Assembly: GCF_001544915.2 (NCBI RefSeq)
Contig: NZ_FCOE02000055.1
Span: forward strand, 1 to 42,695
Origin: Caballeronia pedi
GTDB lineage: Bacteria > Pseudomonadota > Gammaproteobacteria > Burkholderiales > Burkholderiaceae
Direction: 5' to 3'
DNA: 42,695 nt
Every line of letters starts with the position of its first letter. The stretch's first letter is position 1. Both the position numbers and the translations under genes were made by a program. Below are positions 1 to 9,318 of the stretch, piece after piece. Under the pieces are notes generated by a model. The model was not told the DNA's origin. It saw only the letters and a program-made list of their open reading frames with translations, and did no database searches.

Positions 1-570
1 CAATTCGTGCTCGGGCTCGCCATCCTTTCTTGCGCATTTGCGGCGCTGTTGAAGTATCTGCCGGATGGTCACGTACCGTGGCGCGATGCGCTCGTCGGCG
101 GTGCCATTTCCGCGGTGCTCTTCTCCGTCGGCAAAAAGCTCTTCGCGTTGTATCTCACGCATGCCGGGACCGCGAATGCATTCGGCGCAGCCGGCTCGCT
201 CGCCGTGCTGCTGATGTGGCTGTATTTTGCCGCCGCCGTGATGCTGCTCGGCGCCGAAGCCGCTGCGACAAGAGTCGAGGCGCGTGAAGGAGAAGTGCGA
301 GATGGCAAGGCGCGAGATGGCGAAGCCCGAACTTCGCGCGAAGAGCACACCCTTCGTGCCGCGCCGCAGAACGTGCCTGCGAATGCGATCGTGTCCGCTC
401 CTGCGGCGCAACCCGACTACCGCGTCGCACCGAGCGGGTCATCGGCGATCGCAAGGGTGCTCGATGTGGTGAAGGCAAATCCGAGCCGGTTCGCAATCGC
501 GGCAGCGGGCGCGAGCCTCTTCGTCTTCACGAAGATCGCACATCGCCATTACATAGATCGACGGTCCTGA
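1..570 (+). CDS. YihY/virulence factor BrkB family membrane protein, 5' partial
   Basis: This is the C-terminal part of a BrkB/YihY-type integral inner-membrane protein; the frame is open to base 1, so the start lies upstream. The visible part has transmembrane segments at about residues 5-20 and 30-50, followed by the family's last conserved block (an alanine/glycine-rich segment, then LLMWLYFAAAVMLLGAE). After that comes a charged, Arg/Glu-rich cytoplasmic tail with short near-repeats (EARDGE-like) and a final hydrophobic stretch near residues 155-175 ending in a basic tail. The long tail and extra hydrophobic segment go beyond the core family. Members were once called ribonuclease BN, but that activity belongs to another protein, so no biochemical role is assigned. 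Confidence 0.85.
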   Translation, partial: QFVLGLAILSCAFAALLKYLPDGHVPWRDALVGGAISAVLFSVGKKLFALYLTHAGTANAFGAAGSLAVLLMWLYFAAAVMLLGAEAAATRVEAREGEVRDGKARDGEARTSREEHTLRAAPQNVPANAIVSAPAAQPDYRVAPSGSSAIARVLDVVKANPSRFAIAAAGASLFVFTKIAHRHYIDRRS

Positions 571-871
571 GCGCCTTCTCCGGGCGGCCATGCCGGGAGG
601 CCGCTGCGTCGAAGCATCGCTGTCATGTTGCGGCGCGACCGTTGCTGCGACCGCGATCAGCATCGTTGACGCCGGGAGCGGAGAGTCGGATCGCTCAAAC
701 AGGATGAGGCTCTGGTTAGCAAGGAGCCACGATGCGCCTGGATCAGACGACGCGTGAAATGTGAATCCGCGGTGGGCAATCGTAGGCGAGATCGCTTCGT
801 ACTCGCCGCCGAGGGTTCACACCAGAATATTCTGGCATCCCGAAGATGCACCGGACGGACCTGAAGCGCGC
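571..871. other. Intergenic region, no gene seen
   Basis: About 300 bases between the BrkB-type gene and the 3' end of the opposite-strand oxidoreductase. The open frames here have poor composition and no recognisable motif. I see no clear terminator hairpin with a T-run, although two convergent genes end on either side. Confidence 0.5.
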
Positions 872-2196
872 TCAGAAGTTTTCTTCCTGTGGGGCTGGGC
901 CACGCGTCAGCGCGCACGGATGCGCAAGTTTGACCGGCCGCCCGCTGCGCGCCGATTCGTAGATCGCGTCGATGATACGTTGATCCTGCAAGCCTTCCTC
1001 GCCGGGGGTATGCGGCATGATGTCATCTTGCACACAGAGGGACATGTGATCGATCTCGCGAGCGAACTGATTCTGCGGATCTGTTTGCACCTCGATCGTC
1101 GCGCTCTTGCCATCCACCAGCGTGCCGTGGCGCATGCGCAATCCGTTGTAGCCGAACGCCGGGTCCATCTCGGCCCAGCCTTCGGCGCCTTGGAGCCGGA
1201 AGAAGCGCGACTCGTGGCTCGCGTAGCTCGACATGCACGTCGCCGTGAGTCCGCTCGGAAAGCGCAAGATGAAATGCACGGACGCTTCTACCTCGACGAA
1301 GCGCGGATCGCCTTCCGGCCGATGCACCGTAGCGATGACTTCCTGAGGTTCCTCTCCCGAAAGGAAACGCGCCGCGTTGAGGCAATAGAGTCCGATGTCG
1401 GGCATGGCGCCGCCACCCGCGAGCGCCTTCTTAAGGCGCCACTGCGCCGGATCACCGACATTCTGCGAATTCCCCGCGATGAACTCGCGTAAGGGCCCAA
1501 GATATCTCTCGTTCACCATTTTCATGATCATGCGATCCATTGGCTCGTATTGACTGCGATACCCGATCTTGAGCTTGCGGTTGGCGCACTTCATCGCATC
1601 GACCATCGCCTGGCAATCGGAGGCATTGTTGGCCATCGGCTTTTCGCAGAGCACGTGCTTGCCGAGCTTCGCGGCGCGTAGCGTGAATTCCTTAAGCAAG
1701 CCGTTGGGCAACACGATATACACGACCTGCACGCGCGGATTGTCGGCGAGGCGCTCGAAGCTTTGATAGTCGTGGACGTCCGCTTCCGGCACGCCGTACT
1801 GACGCGCGACGCGCAGCGCCTTGCCGCGATCGCCCGAGACCAGCGCGGCCACGTTCGAATACTGCACAGCGCGAGGGCGGGCAGGATCTGGTTCAGCGAC
1901 AGCCGCCCAAGTCCGACGATCGTGTAGCCTACGCGGTCATCGGGTGGCAGACTGGCGTCCGGTGTTTCTTCCTTCTGCTCGGTGTTGGGATCCTGAATCA
2001 GCGGGAGTTTGATCTGATTGCTATCGGCGCCGGAAGGGGCTGCGGCCCACGCGCCTCCCGTCGAACCGGCGGCAATCGCGACCGCGATGCCCCGCAGCAG
2101 AAAGGAGCGCCGCCCAGTTTCGGCAGGCGCGGGATCGACCTCGGGTTCGGCGGGCGGAATGCGGTGCGGAAGGGTGGGGTCGCTTCGGGCGGGCAT
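872..2196 (-). pseudogene. Tat-exported Gfo/Idh/MocA-family oxidoreductase, single frameshift
   Basis: This is an NAD(P)-dependent oxidoreductase of the glucose-fructose oxidoreductase type, which acts on sugars or polyols in the periplasm. The start is ATG at 2196, with GGAG about ten bases upstream. Residues 28-37 carry a twin-arginine signal (RRSFLLRG), followed by an Ala/Gly-rich segment. The nucleotide-binding strand (YTIVGLGRLSLNQILPAL) is in this first frame. Near base 1866 the reading frame must shift by one to continue as QYSNVAALVSGDRGKAL, then through the hallmark EKPMANN motif to the stop at 872. Restoring one base (for example an extra C giving LCQYSN) yields one protein of about 440 residues, normal for the family. 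The rest is intact, so this is either a young pseudogene or a sequencing error. Confidence 0.8.
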
Positions 2197-2493
2197 GGGA
2201 AGCTCCGGTGAGAGGGACTGAGCGCGCCTGCCACCTCGGCTGAATGCCGGTCGGCGTCATGCACTGCGAGGATCTCAGCATCGACCATGCCTCCGATTAT
2301 TCGACTGCGAAGAAAGGAGGCAGAAGTCAGCGACATGCGTGCTCGAAGGGTGCGCATCGAAGCGTGGTTCGGTCGACGGAACGGTGCTTGCTAAGCTTCG
2401 TGCACAGGCGCATGCATCGGACCTTGACGTCAAGAGCACCGTATGCATGGCGTGGCTGGAACATGATCAGCAACTCATTGACGGTACAGTCAG

Positions 2494-2838
2494 ATGCTCT
2501 TCCTTTTCATTGACGATGACGAGAACATAACGAACGCGTTCGCGGAGCTTGCGGCATCGCTCGGGCATCGCGCGGAGGTTGCCCACTCGGGTGGCGAAGC
2601 GTTGCGGATGGCGGGCCGGACCCGGTACGACACCGTCTTCATGGACATCGGGCTAAGCGACATCGACGGACGCACGCTTTGCGACTACATACGCGCCGTC
2701 GGCCCGTCGCGCGAAGCGTGCATCGTCGCGGTCACCGGGTTGCCGGATTTCGATGTGACGACTTCGCATCAATTCGACGGCTATCTGCGAAAGCCCGTTA
2801 CCGCGCTCGATCTGAAGGGCGTGTTCGGGCGTTGTTGA
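2494..2838 (+). CDS. Single-domain response regulator (CheY-like receiver)
   Basis: This 114-residue protein is a lone receiver domain. The acidic pocket is DDDE at 7-10, the phospho-acceptor is Asp51 in FMDIGLSDIDG, the conserved Thr is in VAVTG near 81, and Lys100 lies in YLRKPV. No output domain follows, so it probably works by relaying phosphate or by protein contact, most likely with one of the hybrid kinases in this window. The ATG at 2494 has no clear Shine-Dalgarno sequence. Its last 58 bases overlap, tail to tail, the degraded kinase remnant on the other strand. Confidence 0.85.
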   Translation: MLFLFIDDDENITNAFAELAASLGHRAEVAHSGGEALRMAGRTRYDTVFMDIGLSDIDGRTLCDYIRAVGPSREACIVAVTGLPDFDVTTSHQFDGYLRKPVTALDLKGVFGRC

Positions 2839-3590
2839 GTCCGTCCCCCGGCGGGATCGACTGGCTTGCCCACATGGTCGTCAAATCCGGCATCCTTTGC
2901 CTTTTGCTGATCTTCTTGTTTGACGTGCCCGCTAAGCGCCACGGCTGGGATGTGGATGCCCTCCCGTCGCAACGCTCATAGCACGTCAAACCCAGCGTGG
3001 GCCGGCAGGGTCAGGTCTGAAACGATCACATCGGGTGGGTCTCGGATGATCGCCTTGCGGGCTTCTTCGGCTGACGTTGCGGTTTGCACGCGTACGCTTT
3101 CGAGTTGCAGGGTGAGGGCCAGAGCCTCCAGCGTATCGGCATCGTCTTCGATGAGAAGAACGGTTTTCCCTTTTATCGATGAGGTGCTAAGCACCTCTCC
3201 TTGTGATGGCGTGGCGGACACAGGCTGGCCCACAGTCGGCAAGACCACCGTAAATGTCGCGCCTTGTCCCGATCCGCTGCTCTGAGCCGATATGTCGCCG
3301 CCGTATATTACGACGATGCTCCGCGCGATGGCGACGCCTAGACCTAACCCGACATGGCTTCGCGTGATCGAATCTTCGACCTGAACGAACGGCTCGAAGA
3401 TCGCCTCCAGCTGGTCGGCTGGAATGCCGGCACCTGAGTCCGCAATGCTGATGCGCACGTTGCACGTTATTTCCGGCGCTGATGAGTGACGGCAGAATTC
3501 TTCCGCCCGGCTCGGTATGTTTCATCGCGTTGTTCGGCAGGTTTGTCCCCTGCCTCTCGGTAGGCTCCGTTGGAACATCGATGCAAGACG
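2781..3590 (-). pseudogene. Hybrid histidine kinase remnant (HATPase plus receiver end)
   Basis: This is the decayed C-terminal half of a hybrid sensor kinase. Reading leftwards from about 3560, a worn N-box (TNLPNNAMKHTEPGGR) is in one frame. A shift near 3490-3505 leads into ISIADSGAGIPADQ, FEPFVQVEDS and GLGLGVAIARSIV, which are the ATPase G-boxes. A receiver domain follows, with LLIEDDAD, VIVSDLTLP and, after an in-frame TGA at 2976-2978, the terminal VALSGHVKQED and GKPVDP motifs. The reading frame is the same on both sides of the TGA, so this is a nonsense change; CGA to TGA is the simplest origin. The sensor and phospho-accepting His regions are not recognisable upstream. It is almost certainly non-functional as a kinase. 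Confidence 0.8.
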
Positions 3591-3820
3591 CACTAGTTGA
3601 TAATCCGTCTTGTTTCTACGTTTGCGGTCGTCAAGAAATGGGCGCGATGGCAAACTCGGCCGTGGGGGTGATCGTGGGATTCTGTGATCCAAGCGGTCTC
3701 CGCCGATTGTTGAACAACCGACTTCACGCGTCCCCTTGAAAAAGAACTCACCCGCTAGATGTGCCTGTGCATACCCGAGGACGCATGGTTAAAGGCACAC
3801 CTAATTCACGACGGTCACGT

Positions 3821-4245
3821 TCAGGCTTGTTGCACTGTCCGCCTGTACGGCGATCGCCGCCACGGTCCCTTGTTGTTCCGGGTCGCCATCGCACCATGTG
3901 CGAAAAGCGTCTCCACAAGTTTCGCTGCTGCAAGCGTGCATCTGCAATCTCGAACCACGACCATTAAGCGGTCGCCCGTCATCCGGGGTGCCGGCGTGAT
4001 CGGACGACCAACCACTCTCGCTTCAATACAGCGACTTCCTAGATGTTCACCATGTGCTGCATACTCCGCCTGTTCGAAGCTATGACCGGCTGCGACGGCT
4101 CCGTCAACTTCGTCTTGATGGATCATCGGGGCATCGGATTCGAGTAGGTGGACCCGGTCTGGGCTAATGCCGGCTTCCTGACTGCTCGAAAAGCATCGTG
4201 TGCGTCGCGCGAACAATGAAACACCGCCACGACATCAGCCAGCAT
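3821..4245 (-). pseudogene. Small stress-type protein, frameshifted
   Basis: Two overlapping frames join into one small protein. The first starts at ATG 4245 and reads MLADVVAVFHCSRDAHDAF. Near base 4179 a single missing base moves the sense frame to QEAGISPDRVHLLES, which then runs to the stop at 3821. The joined pattern is an N-terminal beta-alpha unit (VVAVF...DAHDA..AL...G) and a C-terminal stretch rich in Val and His (LMVVVRD...AAAKLVE...HGA). It resembles the short general-stress proteins of the GSP17M type common in Burkholderiaceae. That assignment rests on motif shape only. Long out-of-frame extensions on both sides support decay. Confidence 0.5.
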
Positions 4246-4767
4246 GCGTCTGTCGTTCCGCTCGGCGCGAGGGGATACGGTTTGGAGATCTCTAGGCCCA
4301 AGATCCGAAACACACGCGCTGTCCGGTACGGGTTCGGGCCTTGGTGAAGGCGGAAGCGCATCCTGCGAATGACTGGCTTGCGCTCGGGGATCGGTCGTCT
4401 TGTCTTCCATGCGATGTTCCCGATTCGTGACTTGACCGCCTTCCTGTCAGCAAGCCCAGTTCCTCCTTGGCGCCGATTTCCCGAAGTCGACCTCCGTTGG
4501 ATGACGAACGAGCAAATTCACGTGAACCGCAGGCGGCCCGTCCTTAATCTGAATCGTTATCAATTAGACCGACGAGCACGTTTCGTTGCGCGGTTCAGGG
4601 GCGCAATCCCTCTCACAGCAACTTCTCTTCCGCCGCTTACTGGCTCCTGGCAATTGGGCGAAGCCGGCTCGCGCGGTGCCTTGAAAAGATCAGAAGTTCG
4701 GGCGTGTCCTCCTCCGACGCAGAAGGGCAGATAGATGAGGTTCTCTTGGTCGCTGCCGCGGTATGCA
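4246..4767. other. Region without a recognisable gene
   Basis: About 520 bases between the stress-protein wreck and the esterase stop. Several open frames of 65-120 codons exist on both strands, but they have low-complexity, Arg/Ser/Pro-rich translations and no motif. It may hold further decayed material; nothing specific can be named. Confidence 0.45.
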
Positions 4768-5991
4768 CTAGCCGGTGCAGTCGGCGCAGTCGGCGCGACC
4801 GTGACGGGGACGGGAACACATGGGGCCGTCCACCTTTCCACAACCGTTTCGATCGGATACATCCAGAGGGGCTAAAGTGCCCAGCGCAAATTGATTGAAG
4901 AATCGAATCATTTCGCTCGTTGCATGCGGACCGCGAGAGTCGGTATAGGTACCGCGTGAGTTCCCTCCTGACCAGGCGTGACCTAGTCCGTGGACAAGCC
5001 ACTGCTCGCCGACGGGGGAGCCATTTTCATCATGAAAGACGTGGCACGTGTACGCGTAGGCGTTCTCCGTTTCGGCCGCGTAAGTCGAAGAAGCCTCAGG
5101 CGCCGCGCCACAGTCGCCACTCATCAGTGCGCGCATCGCAACAATTTGATCGCTGTTACGCGGATGCACAGTTTCATCCGCATCGCCGTGGAAGACGATA
5201 AGCGGTACGGCGCGAAGTCGAAAATCATCAGCCGAATGTGCGGGCAGGCGAATCTTGCCCATCCCATCATTCATCGCGCAGAGCGCCGAGAACGCCTCAT
5301 CTGCGACGCCGAAGGATACGCCCGAGTGTACCGCTGCTGCCGCGTACAGATCTGGATGGGTGACTGCGAGATTGACCGCCATGGCGTAACCAGCCGACAT
5401 GCCTGCCACGTAAATCCGAGTACAGTCGACGTTGTACGCCGCAACGACCTCTCGAGTGAGAGCCGCGATCATCGCGGTTTCCCCGGACTCGCGCGCCTGG
5501 TCGCTGGCCCGGAACCAGTGCCAACATCTGAGCAGATTGGTGCTCTCCGACTGCTCCGGATAGGCAACGATAAAGCCACATGCCTCTGCGGCCTCGTTCA
5601 TTTCTGTGCCGGCCGCGAGGTCGTCGGGATCTTGCTGCGCGCCGTGCAGCATCACGATCATCGGCAGCGGTTGGCGATGACGGACACTCGGGATGTAGAG
5701 CTTGAACCGGTGAGTTTGGCCGCGGTGTACGAAGCGATTGCTCAACCATTGCGGACTGTTCTTGGCCGGCGGTGAGCGTGGTTCGAGAGACGGCGCAACC
5801 AAAGGGCTTGACCGCGCCAGCGGCGCAGCTTCCGCGATCGCAGCGATTGAGGTTGGGGAAGGGTCCGGTTTTTCGCTTGGAGCCGCCGTGTGGGGTTCCA
5901 CGAAGAACTGCGCCGCGAAGCCCAGATGTCCAAAGCTGAACAGCGAAAAGAGCGCGGCCTGTGCCGATGCAAGCGGATCAAAGTTATTCAT
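4768..5991 (-). CDS. PHB depolymerase family (LpqC-like) alpha/beta-hydrolase esterase
   Basis: This is an alpha/beta-hydrolase of the extracellular or intracellular PHB-depolymerase/feruloyl-esterase-like family, which cleaves short esters or polyhydroxyalkanoate. The oxyanion-hole motif is LHGAQQDPDDLAAGT at about 115-129. The nucleophile is Ser199 in GMSAG, the acid lies in FHGDADETVHP (Asp270 or Asp272), and the base is His338 in GLGHAWSGG. The order and spacing are normal for the family. Residues 1-80 are a non-conserved leader with a hydrophobic patch (12-30) and a Pro/Ala-rich linker. The C-terminal 40 residues are Cys/Arg-rich and beyond the fold, so the natural stop may once have been earlier. 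Start ATG 5991 has only a weak ribosome site. The polymer substrate is not provable from sequence. Confidence 0.85.
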   Translation of the reverse strand: MNNFDPLASAQAALFSLFSFGHLGFAAQFFVEPHTAAPSEKPDPSPTSIAAIAEAAPLARSSPLVAPSLEPRSPPAKNSPQWLSNRFVHRGQTHRFKLYIPSVRHRQPLPMIVMLHGAQQDPDDLAAGTEMNEAAEACGFIVAYPEQSESTNLLRCWHWFRASDQARESGETAMIAALTREVVAAYNVDCTRIYVAGMSAGYAMAVNLAVTHPDLYAAAAVHSGVSFGVADEAFSALCAMNDGMGKIRLPAHSADDFRLRAVPLIVFHGDADETVHPRNSDQIVAMRALMSGDCGAAPEASSTYAAETENAYAYTCHVFHDENGSPVGEQWLVHGLGHAWSGGNSRGTYTDSRGPHATSEMIRFFNQFALGTLAPLDVSDRNGCGKVDGPMCSRPRHGRADCADCTG

Positions 5992-6535
5992 TTCGTTTCT
6001 CGAGGGTCAATCAGCGTGCGCTTGGGTCCGCGCTGGGCCACGACTGGCGATCACCGGCCGTATCAGGCGCACCGCATTCGTCGTTCCCGGTGTCGCAAAA
6101 GTATCTAGATTAATTTAGGAAAACGAATGGAATGGCCTATGACGTATGCTTGGAGCATTTTCTCCCAACATGATCTTGTGCGGCGCCATTGTGCATGAGC
6201 CGCATGCTTCCGGCTCGCCTTCACGCGTGCTCTTCGTATCAGGCCGAACTCTTGGCTGGCGTGCGCGTGGTCTTTGGGACGTCGCCGGCCGCAACCGGCA
6301 TGCTAGTCCGTCAGTCGTAAGGGGGACGCGTACTTGCCCGGAGACGAGTCATCGAAAGCCGGGAGATGATAGAGGAGAGGAATTTCGTGAGCCGTACGGC
6401 ACCACCGGATGGAGAACATGCCGGCTCCTCGTGTCAGGGAGGTAGTCCCCTGGCGATGCTCGACGGAGTCTCCACCATCGGCTGGCGCACTATACGTGAG
6501 TAGGCGTGCCCGGCGAGCATTACAAAAGAGGATGC
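5992..6535. other. Intergenic region with hairpin-forming stretch, no clear gene
   Basis: A 540-base gap upstream of the esterase and downstream of the CHAD gene. The immediate upstream part (6060-6130) is locally AT-rich and could hold the esterase promoter. At about 6389-6428 the arms GAGCCG and CGGCTC can pair around a long loop. A plus-strand frame (6146-6445) has no recognisable motif. The stretch faintly recalls group II intron ends, but no intron domain could be confirmed. Confidence 0.4.
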
Positions 6536-7399
6536 CTACAAAAGCTTAGACGCCGCCTTTAGGCGACGCCTCTGTTCCTTCTTGAGCAGCCGAAGTGCTG
6601 CATCAATGCTCGCCCCCTCAGGCAGCGCCCCTCGATTTGCAATAAGGAGGTCCCGGCTGGCGACGACGTCGTTCAATCCGCCGAAGCGCTTCTGCAGTTG
6701 CTTTAGCTCCTTCAGACTCTTGCGCTGCCGCTTCTGCAAAAGCGGTTCGAAGAACTCGATAAGGTAGCGGACCTTCTTTCCTGCTTTGCGGACATTGTGA
6801 TACGAGTTGTAGTCCGAGCTCCCTACTTTCGAAGCAAGCTGCATACGCTTCTCGAGTTGCTTTTGCGCGGCTGAAACCCGCTTCCGCGCGAACTTGCCCA
6901 AGGGCGTGCGTTCAGATGAGGTATTCAACTCACGATTTGCTTCGCGAATGGCGTCGCGCAGCAGTTTGCGCAGGTCCGTGTTCATCAGCGTCTGTCGACT
7001 CTTGTCAGCGGTGTTATCTCTATTTTGTTTGATTGCACTCAATAGTTTTTCATCGCTCTTTTCCTCGACCAGACCAATCAAGATGTCCCAATCGCGTGTG
7101 TTTCCGGCCGCGTTCGCGAGAAACTTCAAGAGTGCACGCTGTTCGTTGTCGAACCTCTTGTCAAGTATCGGTCGGTATGCCCACAACAAAGTTCGAAGCC
7201 GGCGCAATGCCACGCGTAACTTGTGTAGTTTCTTGGCATCGGCAGTGTCTCTGAGAGCCGAGGCTTCCTCGATGGCTTCGCTCACCAGCGGTCCAGCATA
7301 AGTTGCGAAGTTCGCTTCTGCGACTGCTTCGCGTTGCACGGCAGGGTTAGTATCGTCGGTCGTCACGTCAGCGCTCCATATCTCTGTAGTCTCAACCAT
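6536..7399 (-). CDS. CHAD domain protein
   Basis: This 287-residue, helix-rich and strongly basic protein has two CHAD-type repeats. Conserved positions include His59 in KKLHKLRVALRRLRT, the AGNTRDWDILI segment near 98-108, and a second histidine repeat, YHNVRKAGKKVRYLIEFFEP, at 200-219, followed by LQKRFGGLNDVVASRDL. CHAD domains bind polyphosphate, and some localise to polyphosphate or PHB granules; that is family knowledge. An esterase of the PHB-depolymerase family lies just downstream on the same strand, which makes a granule link attractive but unproved. There is no CYTH domain, so it is a stand-alone CHAD protein. The start ATG 7399 has little ribosome-site similarity. Confidence 0.9.
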   Translation of the reverse strand: MVETTEIWSADVTTDDTNPAVQREAVAEANFATYAGPLVSEAIEEASALRDTADAKKLHKLRVALRRLRTLLWAYRPILDKRFDNEQRALLKFLANAAGNTRDWDILIGLVEEKSDEKLLSAIKQNRDNTADKSRQTLMNTDLRKLLRDAIREANRELNTSSERTPLGKFARKRVSAAQKQLEKRMQLASKVGSSDYNSYHNVRKAGKKVRYLIEFFEPLLQKRQRKSLKELKQLQKRFGGLNDVVASRDLLIANRGALPEGASIDAALRLLKKEQRRRLKAASKLL

Positions 7400-7479
7400 T
7401 AGGCAAGATGCCTACCTTTGAAACGGTGTCGCTTTCCATAAACCGGGGTGCTCGTCGCGCGCTTTTGAGCGATGCCGCA

Positions 7480-8799
7480 CTACTTGGCTGCGCCTGTCAC
7501 TCGCCATACCGTGTTGCCGACATCATCGGCAATCAGGAGGCTGCCTTGGCGATCCTGAGTCACGCCCACAGGCGCGCCGTACAGTTCCTTCTGATCGGCC
7601 GATGTGAACCCCGTGATGACATCCTTCGGCGCGCCGACCGGTTTGCCGTTGTCGAACGCGACGTAAGCGACCGCATAGCCGCTCAGTGGTGAACGGTCCC
7701 AACTGCCGTGCTCGCCGATAAACGCGCCGCCGCGATACTGCGCAGGCAGGCTGTCGCCGGTATAGAAGGTCAGCCCGAGCGGCGCGACGTGTGAGCCTAT
7801 GGCGAAGTCGGGCGCGATCGCTTTGGCGACGAGGTCGGGACGCTGCGGCTGTGCGCGCGGATCGACATGCTGGCCGTAATAGCTGTACGGCCATCCGTAG
7901 AAGGCGTTCTCCTTCACGGAAGTCAGATAGTCGGGCACGAGGTCCGCGCCGATTTCGTCCCGCTCGTTCGCGACGGCCCACAACTGGCCGGTCTTCGGTT
8001 CCCATTGCAGTCCGGTTGGATTACGAATGCCCGCCGCGTAGATGCGGCTCGCGCCTGTCGCGGTATCGACTTCGAGCACGTCCGCGCGCCGGTACTCGAC
8101 GTCCAAGCCATTCTCGCCGACATTGCTATTCGAGCCGACGCCCACATAGAGCTTCTTGCCGTCACGACTCGCCAGCAGCGCTTTGGTCCAGTGATGGTTG
8201 ACCGTGTCCGGAAGATCGGCAAGTTCGACGCCGCGCTCGCTGATGCTTGTTTCACCCGTCTTATAGGGAAACTTCAGGATCGCGTCGGTATCGGCGACAT
8301 AGAGCGTGTCGCCGATAAGCTGCATGCCGAATGGGGAATGTAAATGGTCGATGAACACATGCCGCTCCCATTCGCCGCTTCCGGCCGCCGGCTTTCTCAG
8401 CAGCGTGATGCGATTCGCGCCTTTCGCCTTCTTTCCGGACTTGCTCTCGATCAGGCCGGCGATGAGCTGCTTCGGTGTGGTCACGGCCTCTTCGTCCGGG
8501 CTATTGGATTCGGCCACGAGCACATCGCCATTCGGAAGCGCGTAGACCTGCCGCGGATGCACGAGTCCCGACGCGATCATCTCGATCGTCAGACCGTCGG
8601 GGACCTTGGGCGTGGCGCCGTTCCTCCACCCCACATATTTCGGCACCTTCATCGGTGGCGCGAAGAAGTTGCGCGCGTCCGGCATCGGTGGGTTGGCTCC
8701 CGCCTGATGCGCCGCGTCGTACTGTGCATGTTCGTTGCAGCCGCTCATCAGCCCCGAAACGGCGACGACGAGCGCGCCTGCCGTGGTGAACTTATTCAT
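7480..8799 (-). CDS. PQQ-type sugar/sorbosone dehydrogenase lipoprotein
   Basis: This 439-residue protein resembles L-sorbosone dehydrogenase and soluble PQQ-glucose dehydrogenases, a six-bladed propeller that oxidises sugars or aldoses in the periplasm. The N-terminus is a lipoprotein signal with lipobox LMSGC (Cys21). Family segments include GLTIEMIASGLVHPRQVYALPNGDVLVAESN, HSPFGMQLIGDTLYVADTDAI, the IRNPTGLQWEPKTGQLWAVANERDEIGAD block, and NAFYGWPYSYYGQ, with a terminal LIADDVGNTVWRV. The ATG at 8799 sits in an eight-base overlap with the stop of the DUF2231 gene, so the two are probably translationally coupled. It would need PQQ supplied from elsewhere, since no PQQ biosynthesis gene is in the window. 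The actual substrate is unknown. Confidence 0.88.
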   Translation of the reverse strand: MNKFTTAGALVVAVSGLMSGCNEHAQYDAAHQAGANPPMPDARNFFAPPMKVPKYVGWRNGATPKVPDGLTIEMIASGLVHPRQVYALPNGDVLVAESNSPDEEAVTTPKQLIAGLIESKSGKKAKGANRITLLRKPAAGSGEWERHVFIDHLHSPFGMQLIGDTLYVADTDAILKFPYKTGETSISERGVELADLPDTVNHHWTKALLASRDGKKLYVGVGSNSNVGENGLDVEYRRADVLEVDTATGASRIYAAGIRNPTGLQWEPKTGQLWAVANERDEIGADLVPDYLTSVKENAFYGWPYSYYGQHVDPRAQPQRPDLVAKAIAPDFAIGSHVAPLGLTFYTGDSLPAQYRGGAFIGEHGSWDRSPLSGYAVAYVAFDNGKPVGAPKDVITGFTSADQKELYGAPVGVTQDRQGSLLIADDVGNTVWRVTGAAK

Positions 8800-9241
8800 G
8801 AGCCGCCTCCGCGAGATCGAGCCGGTCCATCGCCATGGCGATATGCGCGATGCTCAGCAGCGCGACAGTGACAACGGAGAGAACGACGTTTTCCGGCACC
8901 ATCGCATAGGCATCACGGCTGTGCACGAGCGCGTTGGCGATCGCCGCGATGATCGCGACCAGATTGAGCCAGAAGTCCATCTTCCCGATGCAGGACACGG
9001 CGCGCCGGCGCTGGATCCACACGTGACCGAGGTTGAGCAGCCGCGGAATGATCGCGATGATCAGACCTGCCGTGACCAGCCAGGCGGCGCCCTTGCCCCA
9101 GAACACGTTGCGCGTCGTCATATACGTGACGTCGAAGATCAACGTGCCGACAAACAGTCCATATGGGATTGGATTCAGCAGTTCGAAGATGGCCGGAGCG
9201 AACCTTGATGGGTGTCTAACGACGGCGGGCCTGGCTGACAT
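8792..9241 (-). CDS. DUF2231-type membrane protein
   Basis: This inner-membrane protein of about 149 residues has four hydrophobic segments and matches the DUF2231 pattern (a start like SARPAVVRHPS, an early GLFVGTLIFDVTY segment, and later helices with a conserved His region). A longer in-frame start at 9358 exists, but ATG 9241 is preferred because AAGG lies eight bases upstream and homologues begin there. It directly precedes and overlaps the sugar dehydrogenase gene. In related clusters DUF2231 proteins accompany PQQ or sorbosone dehydrogenases, so it may be a membrane anchor or electron-transfer partner; that role is inference. Confidence 0.8.
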   Translation of the reverse strand: MSARPAVVRHPSRFAPAIFELLNPIPYGLFVGTLIFDVTYMTTRNVFWGKGAAWLVTAGLIIAIIPRLLNLGHVWIQRRRAVSCIGKMDFWLNLVAIIAAIANALVHSRDAYAMVPENVVLSVVTVALLSIAHIAMAMDRLDLAEAAHE

Positions 9242-9318
9242 GATTTGCCTTCTAAGAGTCATAACCGATGCGGTCCTTTTGCATTGTCCATACCTGTTTC
9301 TTTCGCTTTGCCCGCTTG

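Noticed and set aside
761..1492. Long plus-strand open frame over the Gfo/Idh gene
   Set aside because: It is the antisense shadow of a motif-bearing gene; its translation is Arg/His-rich without any motif.
4560..4862. Possible RNA gene or integrase scar in the gene-poor segment
   Set aside because: No tRNA fold, attachment-like repeat or integrase motif could be found.
6361..6440. Possible group II intron end (hairpin with GAGCCG and CGGCTC)
   Set aside because: The catalytic domain V consensus with its GAAA loop and the reverse transcriptase gene are absent.
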